NCBI RefSeq assembly: GCF_900460345.1 | Contig: NZ_UHHW01000002.1 | Span: 868,001-932,000, forward strand | Reading direction: 5' to 3' | Length of the DNA: 64,000 nucleotides | Source: Trueperella pyogenes | GTDB taxonomy: Bacteria; Actinomycetota; Actinomycetes; Actinomycetales; Actinomycetaceae | Part shown: positions 9,761 through 18,882 of the stretch, one piece after another | Position numbering within the stretch: the first letter of the stretch is position 1 | Layout: every line of letters begins with the position of its first letter | Made by a program: the position numbers and the translations under genes | The notes under the pieces: model-generated | Seen by the model: only the letters and a program-made list of their open reading frames with translations | Database searches by the model: none | Told to the model about the DNA's origin: nothing

Positions 9761-10722
9761 TGGCACGCATGGCAGACCTGAATCTTGCGCCTCTCGTTTT
9801 TATCGCCTCCGCCGAACCCGTGCTCGGGGATCGGGCGGTCGCCTCCGTACGCCGTCAGCTCAGGCAGATCGACCCGAATACGGACATCGTCGAGCTCGAC
9901 GCTTCGACCTACCGCAGCGGAGAACTGCACGTGCTCTTGACCCCCTCGCTCTTCGGCGAGCCGCGTGCCGTCATCGTTCCTAACCTGGAACAGCTCAATG
10001 CCGTCTTTCAAGAGGAGATCCTGGTCTACATCCAGGCCCCGGAAACGAGCTCGGTTATGGTTCTTCGCCACAACGGCGGCCAGCGGGGCAAGAAAGTCAT
10101 TGACGCCTTGAAGAAAGCTCGCGTGCCCAGCTACACCTTCGAAAAGGTTAAGTATCCCAACGATAAGGCAAAGGTAGTCATGCAGGATGTGCGCGAGGCC
10201 GGACGGAAGATGACCTCCGACGCCGTCGGTGCGCTCGTCGCCGCCCTTGGCTCCGATCTGCGTGAACTATTGGCTGCCGTCAACCAACTCATGGCAGACG
10301 TCGACGGCACGATCACTGAGGAAGACGTGCACACCTACTTTGCGGGTCGAGTCGAGGCCACGACGTTCAATGTGGCCGACGCCGTCGTGGCGGGTCGATC
10401 AGGCAAAGCCGTGGAGCTCGCCCGGCATGCGATTGCCACGGGCAATTCGCCTGTGGCAATCGTCGCAGCGATCGCGATGAAGCTACGCGCCATGGCGCAA
10501 GTCCTCGGCGCACGTTCGACCAAGGGCCGGCCCGTCCCGAAGTTGAACGAGTGGCAGGCCAACCGCGCCAAACAGGATTTGCGCGGCTGGTCGGGGCGCA
10601 CTCTGGCGCGCGCCATCCAGATCACCGCGAGCGCTGATGCTGAGGTCAAGGGCCTCTCGCGAGATGCAGAATATGCGCTAGAGCGAGCGATTGTGGGCAT
10701 CTGCGAGCTGCGCGGGAAATGA
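9760..10722 (+). CDS. holA: DNA polymerase III delta subunit
   Basis: A 320-residue clamp-loader subunit that opens the sliding clamp for DNA replication. The sequence follows the HolA pattern: an N-terminal AAA-like domain (VFIASAEPVLGDRAV), SLFGEPRAVIVPNLEQ, an EKVKYPNDKAKVV lid region, and a C-terminal collar domain starting near VEATTFNVADAVVAG. The ATG at 9760 overlaps the comEC stop (TAATG); a second ATG lies 9 bases on. The order comEA-comEC-holA, followed at a distance by rpsT, is widely conserved in bacteria. Here pntAB lies between holA and rpsT, and rpsT is on the other strand. Confidence 0.92.
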   Translation: MARMADLNLAPLVFIASAEPVLGDRAVASVRRQLRQIDPNTDIVELDASTYRSGELHVLLTPSLFGEPRAVIVPNLEQLNAVFQEEILVYIQAPETSSVMVLRHNGGQRGKKVIDALKKARVPSYTFEKVKYPNDKAKVVMQDVREAGRKMTSDAVGALVAALGSDLRELLAAVNQLMADVDGTITEEDVHTYFAGRVEATTFNVADAVVAGRSGKAVELARHAIATGNSPVAIVAAIAMKLRAMAQVLGARSTKGRPVPKLNEWQANRAKQDLRGWSGRTLARAIQITASADAEVKGLSRDAEYALERAIVGICELRGK

Positions 10723-10782
10723 CAGCTCTAAATAGCGGGTAACACTACTGTGGACACCTGCACAGCAGGCCGCTCGCCGGGA

Positions 10783-10788
10783 TATGCT
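10783..10788 (+). promoter_or_regulatory. -10 box upstream of pntAB
   Basis: TATGCT fits a sigma-A -10 element. A weak TGCACA -35-like hexamer lies 18 bp upstream. Transcription would start close to 10794, so the purine-rich AAAGGAG at 10790-10796 may be only partly in the mRNA. Confidence 0.35.
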
Positions 10789-10805
10789 TAAAGGAGTTTG
10801 AAAAC

Positions 10806-10832
10806 ATGACAGGCAAACTAACAAAGGAGTGA
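10806..10832 (+). CDS. Possible 8-codon leader ORF before pntA
   Basis: An ATG at 10806 opens a reading frame encoding MTGKLTKE, ending at TGA 10830-10832, two bases before the proposed TTG start of pntA. AAAGGAG at 10790-10796 is suitably spaced as its ribosome site. Its last codons AAG GAG form the Shine-Dalgarno sequence of pntA. This arrangement would suit translational coupling. It could also be chance, because the frame is very short. Confidence 0.3.
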   Translation: MTGKLTKE

Positions 10833-10834
10833 AG

Positions 10835-12364
10835 TTGCGTATTGGTGTACCACGTGAGTCTGGTGGTCAGACTCTGGTCGCCGCTACTCCGGACACAGTA
10901 GGGAAGCTTTCTAAGCTAGGCTATGAGGTCGTCGTCGAACACGACGCCGGCAGCGCGGCCAGTTTCCCGGACTCGCTGTATGAAAGTGCCGGGGCGCGGA
11001 TAGTTAGCAAAGAAGAGGCATGGGACGCAGATATCGTCACGGCACTGGATGCCCCCGCTTTGGCGGATCTCGATCTCATGAGGTCGGGCGCGACGTTGAT
11101 CTCGCGTATGGCTCCAGGTCGAAACCCGGATATCCTTCAGGCGCTTTCTAGCAGGTCAATCACCGGCTTGGCGATGGACATGGTTCCGCGTATTTCGCGT
11201 GCCCAGTCCATGGACGTCCTGTCCTCGCAAGCCAACGTGGCCGGTTATCGCGCCGTGATTGAGGCCGCCCACCACTTTGGCAGGCTATTTTCTGGTCAGG
11301 TGACGGCGGCCGGTAAGGTCGCCCCGGCGAACGTCTACGTGATCGGCGCCGGCGTCGCTGGGCTTGCCGCGATCGGTACGGCGAACTCGATGGGCGCCGT
11401 CGTGAAAGCTACCGACGTGCGTCCGGAGACTGCCGAGCAGGTTGAGTCGATGGGGGCAGGCTTCGTGGCGATCCCCGTCGCCGCTGAAGAATCGGCCGAT
11501 GGCTACGCGAAGGAAATGGACCAGGAGCAGGCTGCGGCCGCAGAAAAGCTGTACACCGAACAGGCAGCGTGGGCAGATATCGTGATTACGACGGCGGCCA
11601 TCCCCGGCAGGCGATCGCCTGTGTTGCTGACTGCCGAAGCGGTGGCCGGAATGAAACCGGGCTCTGTGATCGTCGATATGGGGGCGGCCAATGGTGGAAA
11701 CGTGGTCGGTTCGCGTCCAGACGAAGTGGTAGTCACGGATAACGGTGTGGTTATCATCGGCTACAGCGAGCTTGCCGCACGCCTACCTGGTCAAGCCTCT
11801 CAGCTCTATGGCCAAAATATTTTTAACTTCTTCAAGCTTGCAACTCCAGATAAAGACGGCGTACTCCATCTCGATCTTGACGACGAGATCGTGCGATCGA
11901 TGCTCGTTACCCTCGACGAACGCGTCATGTACCCGCCGCCACCTGTCAAGGTCTCGGCAGCACCCGCACCGGTTCCGGCGTCAAGCGAAGAGGTGACGAG
12001 CGCGGAGGCGAAGGAGAAATCCTGGATTGCCAAGCATTGGTGGAAGATTGCAGCCGGTGCAGTGTTCACCTGGCTCATCTTGACCGCGCCCGCCGGTTCG
12101 ACCACTCACTTCCTGGTCTTTGCCCTCGCAGTGGTGATTGGCTTTTACGTCATCACGTCTGTGACGCACGCGCTTCACACGCCGCTCATGTCCGTGACTA
12201 ATGCGATTTCCGGCATCATCGTGGTCGGTGCGCTCATGCAGGTAAGCGCGAGCAGCGTCGTCGTACAGATTCTGTCATTCATCGCCATTGCCGTGGCCTC
12301 CATCAACATTTTTGGTGGATTCCTCGTCACCGAGCGCATGCTCAAGATGTTCCATAGGAGTTAA
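10835..12364 (+). CDS. pntA: proton-translocating NAD(P) transhydrogenase, alpha subunit
   Basis: With PntB this inner-membrane enzyme couples hydride transfer between NADH and NADP+ to proton movement. The single-chain alpha form is present: an NAD-binding dI domain (GAGVAG at 171-176, [33 protein letters not shown]) and about four C-terminal membrane helices from residue 410 onward. I place the start at TTG 10835, which gives [11 protein letters not shown], in line with the family's usual MRIGIPRE start, and AGGAG is correctly spaced before it. A GTG at 10829 sits inside the Shine-Dalgarno sequence and is less likely. The stop overlaps the pntB start by one base. Confidence 0.93.
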   Translation: MRIGVPRESGGQTLVAATPDTVGKLSKLGYEVVVEHDAGSAASFPDSLYESAGARIVSKEEAWDADIVTALDAPALADLDLMRSGATLISRMAPGRNPDILQALSSRSITGLAMDMVPRISRAQSMDVLSSQANVAGYRAVIEAAHHFGRLFSGQVTAAGKVAPANVYVIGAGVAGLAAIGTANSMGAVVKATDVRPETAEQVESMGAGFVAIPVAAEESADGYAKEMDQEQAAAAEKLYTEQAAWADIVITTAAIPGRRSPVLLTAEAVAGMKPGSVIVDMGAANGGNVVGSRPDEVVVTDNGVVIIGYSELAARLPGQASQLYGQNIFNFFKLATPDKDGVLHLDLDDEIVRSMLVTLDERVMYPPPPVKVSAAPAPVPASSEEVTSAEAKEKSWIAKHWWKIAAGAVFTWLILTAPAGSTTHFLVFALAVVIGFYVITSVTHALHTPLMSVTNAISGIIVVGALMQVSASSVVVQILSFIAIAVASINIFGGFLVTERMLKMFHRS

Positions 12365-13812
12365 TGGTGGCGCAGTACGTCAATATTCTTCAATCGTGGC
12401 AGTTTAGTTTCCAGTCTCTGGCATATGTGGTCGCTGCTTTGCTGTTCATCCTCGCCCTTGCAGGCCTGTCCCGGCAGACGACAGCGCAACGCGGCAACCG
12501 CGTCGGTATGCTGGGCATGGTTCTCGTGCTCGTGGCGATTGTCCTCTTCGTCGTCTCATTCGCAGGTGAACAGCAGATTCTCACCACGGTGCTCATTATC
12601 GTGGCACTGGCCATCGGTGCTGGCGTGGGTATACCCCTTGCCCGCCGAGTAGAGATGACTGGCATGCCTGAGCTCATCGCTATGCTCCACTCATTCGTGG
12701 GTCTTGCAGCCGTGCTGGTCGGTTACAATTCTTTCCTCCTGGTTCCGGGGTCTGACTCGGCGGAGAATGCCTTCCACATGGGAGAGGTAGGCCTGGCCGT
12801 GTTCATCGGAGCAGTGACCTTCACGGGCTCGATCATTGCCTTCCTCAAATTGTCTGGGCGGATGTCCGGCCGCCCGCTAACGCTTCCCATGCGCAATTGG
12901 CTCAATCTGGCAGCGATCGTCGTTTCGTTCCTTTTGATCGTCTGGTTTGCTTACACGCGTAGCATCGTTGCAGGTCTCATCCCGCTCATGCTACTCACTG
13001 TAGTTGCGCTCGCCCTCGGCCTGCACCTTGTGGCGGCGATCGGTGGGGGCGACATGCCTGTTGTGGTCTCCATGCTCAATTCCTACTCGGGTTGGGCAGC
13101 CGCGATGGCCGGCTTCACGCTGGGTAATGACCTGCTGATCATCGTGGGAGCCTTGGTGGGTTCCTCCGGTGCTTATCTGTCATACATCATGTGTGAGGCA
13201 ATGAACCGCTCCTTTGTCTCGGTGATTCTTGGCGGATTTGGTTCTGATGGGGCAGTGGCTGAGGCACGAGACTACGGCGCACACCGCGAGATTTCAGCTT
13301 CCGAGGTCGCGGATATGTTGGTCGACGCCGATAAGGTCGTAATTGCTCCCGGCTACGGTATGGCGGTGGCTCAGGCACAGTATCCGGTCGCTGACCTCAC
13401 TCGGCGCCTGCGTGAGCGCGGCGTTGAGGTGACATTTGCGATTCATCCGGTTGCTGGCCGTCTGCCGGGGCACATGAACGTGCTCCTCGCCGAAGCGAAC
13501 GTTCCCTATGACATCGTCTATGAGATGGACGAGGTCAATGACACGCTCGCTCAGGCCGACGTCGTCCTCGTCATCGGCGCAAACGATACAGTCAATCCGT
13601 CTGCACAAGAGCCAGGTTCACCGATTGCCGGTATGCCCGTTATCAGGGTGTGGGAGGCAAAGAACGTTGTTGTCTTCAAACGCTCCATGGGGAATGCAGG
13701 GTACGCCGGTGTTCAGAACCCGCTCTTCTTCAACGACAATACGCAGATGCTCCTCGGGGACGCGAAAGACTCAGTTGAACACATCAATGCCGCACTCAAG
13801 GTTCTCCAGTGA
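12364..13812 (+). CDS. pntB: proton-translocating NAD(P) transhydrogenase, beta subunit
   Basis: A 482-residue membrane protein that supplies most of the proton-conducting dII domain (eight or nine hydrophobic helices in residues 15-290) and the NADP(H)-binding dIII domain. dIII motifs are clear: [37 protein letters not shown] and [15 protein letters not shown]. The length equals that of E. coli PntB. It overlaps pntA by one base and so should be translated in step with it. The pair supplies NADPH for biosynthesis or balances the two nicotinamide pools. Confidence 0.96.
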   Translation: MVAQYVNILQSWQFSFQSLAYVVAALLFILALAGLSRQTTAQRGNRVGMLGMVLVLVAIVLFVVSFAGEQQILTTVLIIVALAIGAGVGIPLARRVEMTGMPELIAMLHSFVGLAAVLVGYNSFLLVPGSDSAENAFHMGEVGLAVFIGAVTFTGSIIAFLKLSGRMSGRPLTLPMRNWLNLAAIVVSFLLIVWFAYTRSIVAGLIPLMLLTVVALALGLHLVAAIGGGDMPVVVSMLNSYSGWAAAMAGFTLGNDLLIIVGALVGSSGAYLSYIMCEAMNRSFVSVILGGFGSDGAVAEARDYGAHREISASEVADMLVDADKVVIAPGYGMAVAQAQYPVADLTRRLRERGVEVTFAIHPVAGRLPGHMNVLLAEANVPYDIVYEMDEVNDTLAQADVVLVIGANDTVNPSAQEPGSPIAGMPVIRVWEAKNVVVFKRSMGNAGYAGVQNPLFFNDNTQMLLGDAKDSVEHINAALKVLQ

Positions 13813-14238
13813 TGGTGCACCACCAGCGCTGGGGATGCACGGAACGCTGATGTGTTTCACCGCAACCGACATCGACTAACGCCCCTGGGAAGACGGACTC
13901 ACTACCCGAGGCCGGCTCCGCCCGCCGACGCCGTACCCGGCATAGAACATGAATATGGGCTCTACCAGGCTCGTATTTGAATCGGTGGCTGGTATGTTCA
14001 AAAGAACTGTCGGCGGGTGGGCTAAATTCTCACAAGAACTGTCGGGAGGCGGGTTAAACGAGGCCCGCCTCTGAGTCCGCCTCAATCCCCGCGGCTCAAG
14101 AACCCCCGAATTCTTGCGCCCGACAACAGTGACCTCATACTGACTCGCAACAAGGCTGGCACACAGGGCGAGCATTTTAATAGGGCATCGGACGCCCTAC
14201 CAGCGCCGGTGGGACTACCGACTCACGAGGGATAATAC
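13813..14238. other. Long non-coding gap between pntB and the rpsT terminator
   Basis: I find no convincing gene here. A minus-strand frame at 13876-14175 (99 codons, no ribosome site, no recognised domain) reads across a pair of direct repeats and is not called. Visible structure is limited to the two direct repeats near 14.0 kb, an 8-bp hairpin at 14046-14071 (GAGGCGGG/CCCGCCTC) and a palindrome CCAGCGCTGG at 13823-13832 just after pntB. Together these look like eroded mobile-element or spacer DNA. Confidence 0.5.
13998..14058. repeat. Two degenerate 29-bp direct repeats, 32-bp period
   Basis: Copies lie at 13998-14026 and 14030-14058 and share 24 of 29 bases, including the core AAGAACTGTCGG and a terminal TAAA. 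The differences are scattered. Repeated short blocks of this kind occur at the ends of some insertion sequences (IS21 type, for example), but no transposase is present, so the origin is inferred only. Confidence 0.55.
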
Positions 14239-14239
14239 A

Positions 14240-14277
14240 AAAGGGAGCGGATCTCGGTTTTGAGATCCGCTCCCTTT
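14240..14277 (-). terminator. Intrinsic terminator of rpsT
   Basis: A perfect 16-bp stem (14240-14255 with 14262-14277) has a 6-nt loop. On the minus strand it ends in a T-rich run (TTTTTGTATT), so it terminates rpsT transcription about 40 nt after the stop codon. Confidence 0.9.
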
Positions 14278-14318
14278 CACCTGTGGAGTCGTTAATTCAA
14301 CCCCACTCGTTAGCTAAT

Positions 14319-14585
14319 TTAGCCTTCGATCTTCGCAACGAGCTTGGCAAGCTTCGACTTGCGGTTAGCTGCCTGGTTGCGGTGGATAACGCCCTTCGAC
14401 ACAGCCTTGTCGAGCTTGCGCGATGCAACGCGCAGAGCGGTCTCGGCCTCTTCAGCCTGGCCAGCCTCGGCGGCTTCGCGGACCTTACGAACCAAAGTAC
14501 GAACTTCGGACTTGACGGCCTTGTTGCGAAGACGACGCTTCTCGTTGGTCTTGTTGCGCTTGATCTGGGACTTGATGTTTGCCAC
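14319..14585 (-). CDS. rpsT: 30S ribosomal protein S20
   Basis: An 88-residue, highly basic protein that binds 16S rRNA in the small subunit body. The N-terminal [20 protein letters not shown] motif and the helical remainder match S20 over the full length. The start codon is GTG (giving GTGGCAAACATC), preceded only by a weak AAGAG. A non-ATG start is also found in the enterobacterial gene, where S20 limits its own translation; control of that kind is possible but not shown here. The leader contains a GGCCC/GGGCC hairpin at 14612-14626. A strong terminator follows the gene. Confidence 0.97.
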   Translation of the reverse strand: MANIKSQIKRNKTNEKRRLRNKAVKSEVRTLVRKVREAAEAGQAEEAETALRVASRKLDKAVSKGVIHRNQAANRKSKLAKLVAKIEG

Positions 14586-14743
14586 TGATAAACTCTTTCG
14601 TTGTGAATGGTGGCCCCTTGCGGGCCGCGGGTCGGTTGAGGGCTTGTCATCTTCGGACTGAGGCGTGGGGCGCCCGTGGAGAGAAGGATGACCGGACCTT
14701 TCACCCGACCAGGTTCAAAGTCCAATTGATTACTTTAGCAAAA

Positions 14744-14812
14744 CGCTCGGCACCGCAAAAGCGAGACCGATGCAGGTTGAGGTGCATCTGCTCACGTTTA
14801 CGATGCCGAGCG
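14744..14812 (-). other. Structured spacer between csbD-like gene and rpsT
   Basis: Nine-base arms at 14744-14752 and 14804-14812 are perfectly complementary and enclose a second hairpin (GATGCA/TGCATC, 14769-14774 with 14783-14788). On the minus strand the structure ends with TTTT, so it may terminate the csbD-like transcript. A CACCGC/GCGGTG pairing overlaps the main arms and would compete with them. It could also be a small RNA. Confidence 0.4.
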
Positions 14813-14834
14813 GTGTTGAGAGCCTCTTAGGCGT

Positions 14835-15044
14835 TTACTTCTCGCCCTTGAGCTTGTCGATTGTGTCGTTGACGAATCCCTTGGCCTTCTCGACGGCGTC
14901 GCTGGCAGTCTTCTTGACGTCAGCTGAGAATTGATCCTTCTTGCCGTCAAGCTCGAGATCCTCGTTGTCTGTGGCCTTGCCGACGGCCTCTTTGGCCTTG
15001 CCGCCAAGATCTTCAGCGTCGTGCTTAATGTTATCGAAGCTCAT
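14835..15044 (-). CDS. CsbD-like stress protein
   Basis: A 69-residue, very hydrophilic protein rich in Lys, Asp and Ala with the CsbD-family pattern (DAEDLGGKAKEAVGKATDNEDLELDGKKDQ-like repeats of helix-forming KAKE units, described here by pattern). Family members are induced by general stress in many bacteria; their molecular function is unknown. The ATG at 15044 has GAGGAGTAACC before it; an upstream in-frame start has no ribosome site. It lies between the PemK-like gene and rpsT on the same strand, probably as its own unit, with a structured spacer downstream. Confidence 0.85.
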   Translation of the reverse strand: MSFDNIKHDAEDLGGKAKEAVGKATDNEDLELDGKKDQFSADVKKTASDAVEKAKGFVNDTIDKLKGEK

Positions 15045-15125
15045 GGTTACTCCTCTGTTCGGTGTGAAGCATGTGGCTTCCTTACACAACTGACGATAGC
15101 GGACCAACCTTGGAAAAACCTGGAA

Positions 15126-15725
15126 TTAGCCGTGGAAGTCCTTGAGTGCGCGCACGACGTCGTCGTAGCGGGCTCGATCGAGTGTGGCGCCTTCGCGGCG
15201 AACCTGGCCGACGTGAGCGACGAGGAGGCGGTCGAGGCGCACCTCTGATTCGCGCCCGCGCGAATCCCACGCGCCGCTGCCAATGTCGAACCAGGCTCGG
15301 CCTTGGCTGGACTCGTAATCCACGTACTGGTCGTGGTCTTTGCTCGACATTTGGGCGAAGATGACGTGTTCGCCGATGTTGGCGAGCACTAGAACTGGGC
15401 GGTCTTTCCCGCGCCCATCGTTTTCATCAAAGGGTACCCAAGCCCAGACGACCTCGCCCGGATCAGGGTAACCATTGCGTGAAGGGTGATATTCAACGGC
15501 GGGCAAGCCCAACCTGGAAATAGGCCATTCGATTGCCTGGTCGTGTGGGCCGGGAAGACCGGATGGCCGTCGTTGTGCGCGCCTGGTGCCGGCGCTGCTT
15601 GCTGCCCGCTGTGCTGACTTGCCGCGCACTGATTTACGTGACCGTGCCAGTTCGTCGCTTGCTTTCCGCGCCAGCGAGCGCCCCACCGACTTAGCAATGG
15701 AGGCGAGGGTGTCCATGAATGACAT
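15126..15725 (-). CDS. PemK/MazF-like protein without an adjacent antitoxin
   Basis: A 199-residue protein. The C-terminal two thirds fit the PemK/MazF fold: GEVVWAWVPFDE, then GRGKDRPVLVLA near residues 104-115, the segment that carries the catalytic arginine in MazF toxins. The first 60 residues are basic and low in complexity, unlike the 110-residue classical toxins. MazF proteins cut RNA and are normally paired with a small antitoxin gene; none is found here. It lies 3 bases after a PH-domain gene and looks like the last gene of a three-gene minus-strand operon. Many actinobacteria carry such solitary homologues, and toxicity should not be assumed. Confidence 0.75.
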   Translation of the reverse strand: MSFMDTLASIAKSVGRSLARKASDELARSRKSVRGKSAQRAASSAGTRRAQRRPSGLPGPHDQAIEWPISRLGLPAVEYHPSRNGYPDPGEVVWAWVPFDENDGRGKDRPVLVLANIGEHVIFAQMSSKDHDQYVDYESSQGRAWFDIGSGAWDSRGRESEVRLDRLLVAHVGQVRREGATLDRARYDDVVRALKDFHG

Positions 15726-15728
15726 GAT

Positions 15729-16217
15729 TTAGGAGTCCTCATCTTCGCCCAGGAGCTCGATGAGCTCGACGTGGAGGCGTTCGACGTCGGGCACGTCGCG
15801 CAAGATGAGTGGATTCCCGGCCGACGTCTCCAGGATGAGGGTGCCGCAACCGAACATGCGATCGACGATGTCGCGCTCGTAAGAGGCGCTGGAGATGCGC
15901 GAGAGCGGGATATCGTGGCCGGTCTTGTTGATGATTCCCGTGCGGGTGATGATGCGTCGTGAGGTGACGGTGAAGGTGCTCGTCAGCCACTGGAGCCACG
16001 GGATGAAGAAGAGGAAGATCGCAAGGATGATTCCGGTGGCGACGGTGGCCCACTGTGCCCAGGGGGATACTGATTGTGGGAGAAAAGCGAGCGCGATTCC
16101 GGCGGTCACTGAGATGACAATGAGTGCCAGGATGTTGCCATAAATCGCTTTGACATGTTCGCGCATGTGACGGACGACGTATTCGTCCGAGGCGAGGAGT
16201 TTTTCGTTGAATCCCAT
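15729..16217 (-). CDS. Bacterial PH-domain membrane protein (YdbS/DUF304 type)
   Basis: A 162-residue protein with two closely spaced membrane helices (about residues 25-47 and 52-72, IYGNILALIVISVTAGIALAF and ATVATGIILAIFLFFIPW) followed by a bacterial pleckstrin-homology domain. The domain signature is seen as TSTFTVTSRRIITRTGIINKTGHDIPLSRISS. The role of these proteins is unclear; some act in envelope stress. The ATG at 16217 is preceded by AGGATAAAG. The gene is 4 bases after the membrane-protein gene upstream and 3 bases before the PemK-like gene. Confidence 0.82.
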   Translation of the reverse strand: MGFNEKLLASDEYVVRHMREHVKAIYGNILALIVISVTAGIALAFLPQSVSPWAQWATVATGIILAIFLFFIPWLQWLTSTFTVTSRRIITRTGIINKTGHDIPLSRISSASYERDIVDRMFGCGTLILETSAGNPLILRDVPDVERLHVELIELLGEDEDS

Positions 16218-16221
16218 GACT

Positions 16222-16866
16222 TTATCCTGCCATATGCGCCACGTTAGATGAGAACAGCAGGAATATGGAGACGATGATGAGGAATCCAATGACGGGTAAC
16301 GACACCAGCGTGATGCCTGCCGAGAGGATCGTCCAGCGCAGGTCATCCTTGAGGTGGGGCACATTCTCCACCCCGCCGGCTTGCGCAATGGCTGCGCGTT
16401 GGGCTGCCTCCAGGCGCGAGAGGAAGGTGTCCTTGCGGATGCTCGCCGCAACTTCGGCGTCGGCCTGCCGCTGGCGTGCCTGTAAGCGCTCGGCTTCGTA
16501 GCGCAGGCCCTCGCTCTGATAGCGGCCTTTTTCGTCGATAACGACGCCGGAGCCGGGCTGCGCACCGAGCTCGCGTGCGGGGTTGGGCATGTAGCGCTCT
16601 CGGAGTTTGGCGGTGTGGATGTCGAGGAGCTTTTCGAGGCGAGCCCTGCGAAGCGCAAAGAAGACGAGGATCGCCGAGAATACCAGCCCCATGGCGAAGG
16701 GGATCCAGGCTCCGGCGGAGCTGGAGCTCCGGGCGGCGAACCAGGAAATGACGAGCAGCAGCAGGTTGCTGACACCCGCGCCTGCCACCAGTGCTCTGCC
16801 CGGAAGGCGGGTCAACCGTTCGATCAGGGGGAGAAAAAGATTGAGAGATCCGGGTCCTAGGCTCAT
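16222..16866 (-). CDS. Unknown three-helix membrane protein
   Basis: I do not recognise a named family. The 214-residue product has hydrophobic segments at about 25-45, 52-72 and 180-208. Between the second and third lies a charged, probably coiled-coil region of about 100 residues (RLQARQRQADAEVAASIRKDTFLSRLEAAQRA). Both ends carry few charges. The start at 16866 is chosen because earlier in-frame starts would run into lepA on the other strand. It is the first gene of an operon with the PH-domain protein and the PemK-like protein. A structural or scaffolding role in the envelope is possible but unproven. Confidence 0.65.
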   Translation of the reverse strand: MSLGPGSLNLFLPLIERLTRLPGRALVAGAGVSNLLLLVISWFAARSSSSAGAWIPFAMGLVFSAILVFFALRRARLEKLLDIHTAKLRERYMPNPARELGAQPGSGVVIDEKGRYQSEGLRYEAERLQARQRQADAEVAASIRKDTFLSRLEAAQRAAIAQAGGVENVPHLKDDLRWTILSAGITLVSLPVIGFLIIVSIFLLFSSNVAHMAG

Positions 16867-17022
16867 GGCACTTATTGTCTCATGCCGCGGATCTAGACAC
16901 GGATAAGTTCGCTCAGGGGAGGAAGATCGGGGCTCGGTTCTGCCAAAATTCACATGCCTGCAGCGGCTCTTGGCGTAGATGCACTGGTATCGTTGTCCAC
17001 GACTGTTATGTAAAGGAGTCTC

Positions 17023-18882
17023 GTGCCCGTTTCTACCGCTGTTGAGCTGGCAAAGATCCAGCCTGCGACCACCCCGGCGTCGCAGATCAGGAACTTTTGC
17101 ATCATCGCCCATATTGATCACGGCAAGTCCACCCTTGCCGACCGCATGTTGCAACTGACGGATATCGTCACGGAGCGCGAGATGCGCGCCCAATACCTCG
17201 ATCGTATGGACATCGAACGCGAACGCGGCATCACCATCAAGTCGCAGGCGGTGCGCATGCCGTGGACGGTGGACGGGCAGGCCTACGCGTTGAACATGAT
17301 CGATACGCCCGGACACGTGGACTTCGCCTACGAGGTGTCCCGCTCGCTGGCTGCGTGTGAGGGGGCGATCCTCCTGGTGGACTCTGCCCAGGGCATCGAA
17401 GCCCAGACCTTGGCCAACCTCTACATGGCCATCGAGAACGACCTCACTATCATCCCGGTGTTGAACAAGATTGATTTGCCGGCAGCAAACCCGGACAAGT
17501 ACGCCGCCGAGCTGGCCGCCCTCATCGGCTGCGAACCCGAGGACTGCATCCGCGTCTCGGGTAAGACGGGCGAAGGCGTGGACGTGCTCCTCGATCGCAT
17601 CGTCGAAGAGATCCCGGCTCCTGTGGGCAACCCAGACGGCGAAGCTCGCGCGATGATCTTTGATTCGGTCTATGACTCCTATCGCGGTGTGGTGACCTAT
17701 GTGCGCGTGGTCGACGGCGAGCTGACCCCGCGCCAGCGCGTGCAGATGATGTCCACCCACGCCAACCACGAACTGCTGGAGATCGGCGTCATTTCTCCCG
17801 AGCCGAAGCCGTCAGCTGGCTTGGGCGTGGGCGAAGTGGGTTACCTCATCACGGGCGTCAAGGACGTGCGCCAGTCGCGAGTGGGGGACACGGTCACCGA
17901 TTCGCGCAAGCCGGCCAGCGAGCCACTTTCGGGATACCGCGACCCCAAGCCGATGGTCTACTCGGGCATTTACCCCATTGACGGATCTGATTACCCGGCC
18001 TTACGTGATGCGTTGGATAAGCTCAAGCTCAACGACGCCGCCCTGACCTACGAGCCGGAGAACTCGGTTGCCCTCGGATTCGGTTTCCGTTGCGGTTTTC
18101 TCGGGCTGCTCCACCTTGAGATTGTGACAGAGCGCCTCGAGCGCGAGTTCGACCTCGACCTCATCGCCACTGCTCCGTCGGTTATTTACCGTGTCATAGC
18201 GGAGGGCGGGGCTGAGCACGTCGTCCAGAATCCCTCCGAGTTTCCCGAGGGGAAGATTGCCGCCATCTACGAGCCGTTGGTCAATGCCACGATCCTCACC
18301 CCGTCTGACTACGTGGGAACCACGATGGAATTGTGCCAGCAGCGCCGAGGCGCGCTGCAGGGGATGGACTACCTGTCCGAAGACCGCGTCGAGTTACGCT
18401 ACAAGCTGCCGCTAGCCGAGATCGTGACCGACTTCTTCGACCAGCTCAAATCCCGCACCAAGGGCTACGCTTCCCTCGACTACAAGGAAGAAGGCGAGCA
18501 ACGAGCGGACCTGGTCAAAGTGGACATCTTGCTCAACGGCGAACGGGTGGATGCATTCTCCGCCATCGTTCATCGTGACAATGCCTACCACTACGGCGTG
18601 GACATGACCGGCAAACTCAAAGGTCTTATCCCACGCCAGCAGTTCGAAATCCCTGTCCAGGCTGCGATCGGCTCGCGCATCATCGCGCGCGAAACGATCC
18701 GCGCCCTGCGCAAGGACATGCTTGCCAAGTGCTACGGCGGTGATATTTCGCGTAAGCGCAAGCTTTTGGAAAAGCAGAAGGAAGGAAAGAAACGGATGAA
18801 GTCCATCGGTCGGGTGGACGTGCCGCAAGAGGCTTTCGTCGCAGCCCTTTCCTCGGACATGCCTGAGTCGAAGAAGAAGTAG
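17023..18882 (+). CDS. lepA: translation elongation factor 4 (LepA)
   Basis: A 619-residue ribosomal GTPase. The P-loop AHIDHGKST, switch region [19 protein letters not shown] and NKIDLPAA lie in order in the N-terminal G domain, followed by domains II, III and V and the LepA-specific C-terminal domain ([23 protein letters not shown], and a basic tail with [12 protein letters not shown]). LepA acts on the ribosome during initiation or back-translocation, chiefly under stress. The GTG start has AAAGGAG 6-7 nt upstream. The stop is followed with no gap by the trmB ATG. Confidence 0.97.
   Translation: MPVSTAVELAKIQPATTPASQIRNFCIIAHIDHGKSTLADRMLQLTDIVTEREMRAQYLDRMDIERERGITIKSQAVRMPWTVDGQAYALNMIDTPGHVDFAYEVSRSLAACEGAILLVDSAQGIEAQTLANLYMAIENDLTIIPVLNKIDLPAANPDKYAAELAALIGCEPEDCIRVSGKTGEGVDVLLDRIVEEIPAPVGNPDGEARAMIFDSVYDSYRGVVTYVRVVDGELTPRQRVQMMSTHANHELLEIGVISPEPKPSAGLGVGEVGYLITGVKDVRQSRVGDTVTDSRKPASEPLSGYRDPKPMVYSGIYPIDGSDYPALRDALDKLKLNDAALTYEPENSVALGFGFRCGFLGLLHLEIVTERLEREFDLDLIATAPSVIYRVIAEGGAEHVVQNPSEFPEGKIAAIYEPLVNATILTPSDYVGTTMELCQQRRGALQGMDYLSEDRVELRYKLPLAEIVTDFFDQLKSRTKGYASLDYKEEGEQRADLVKVDILLNGERVDAFSAIVHRDNAYHYGVDMTGKLKGLIPRQQFEIPVQAAIGSRIIARETIRALRKDMLAKCYGGDISRKRKLLEKQKEGKKRMKSIGRVDVPQEAFVAALSSDMPESKKK

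Noticed and set aside
13876..14175. 99-codon minus-strand frame in the pntB-rpsT gap
   Set aside because: No ribosome site or domain; the frame crosses the direct repeats and hairpin, so chance is more likely.
14744..14812. tRNA-like 7-bp acceptor pairing
   Set aside because: There is no T-loop (GGTTCRA), anticodon arm or CCA-compatible end; treated as a hairpin region only.
16867..17769. N-terminal extension of the membrane-protein gene into lepA
   Set aside because: The added residues are antisense to lepA, and the short form starts with a plausible membrane-protein N-terminus.
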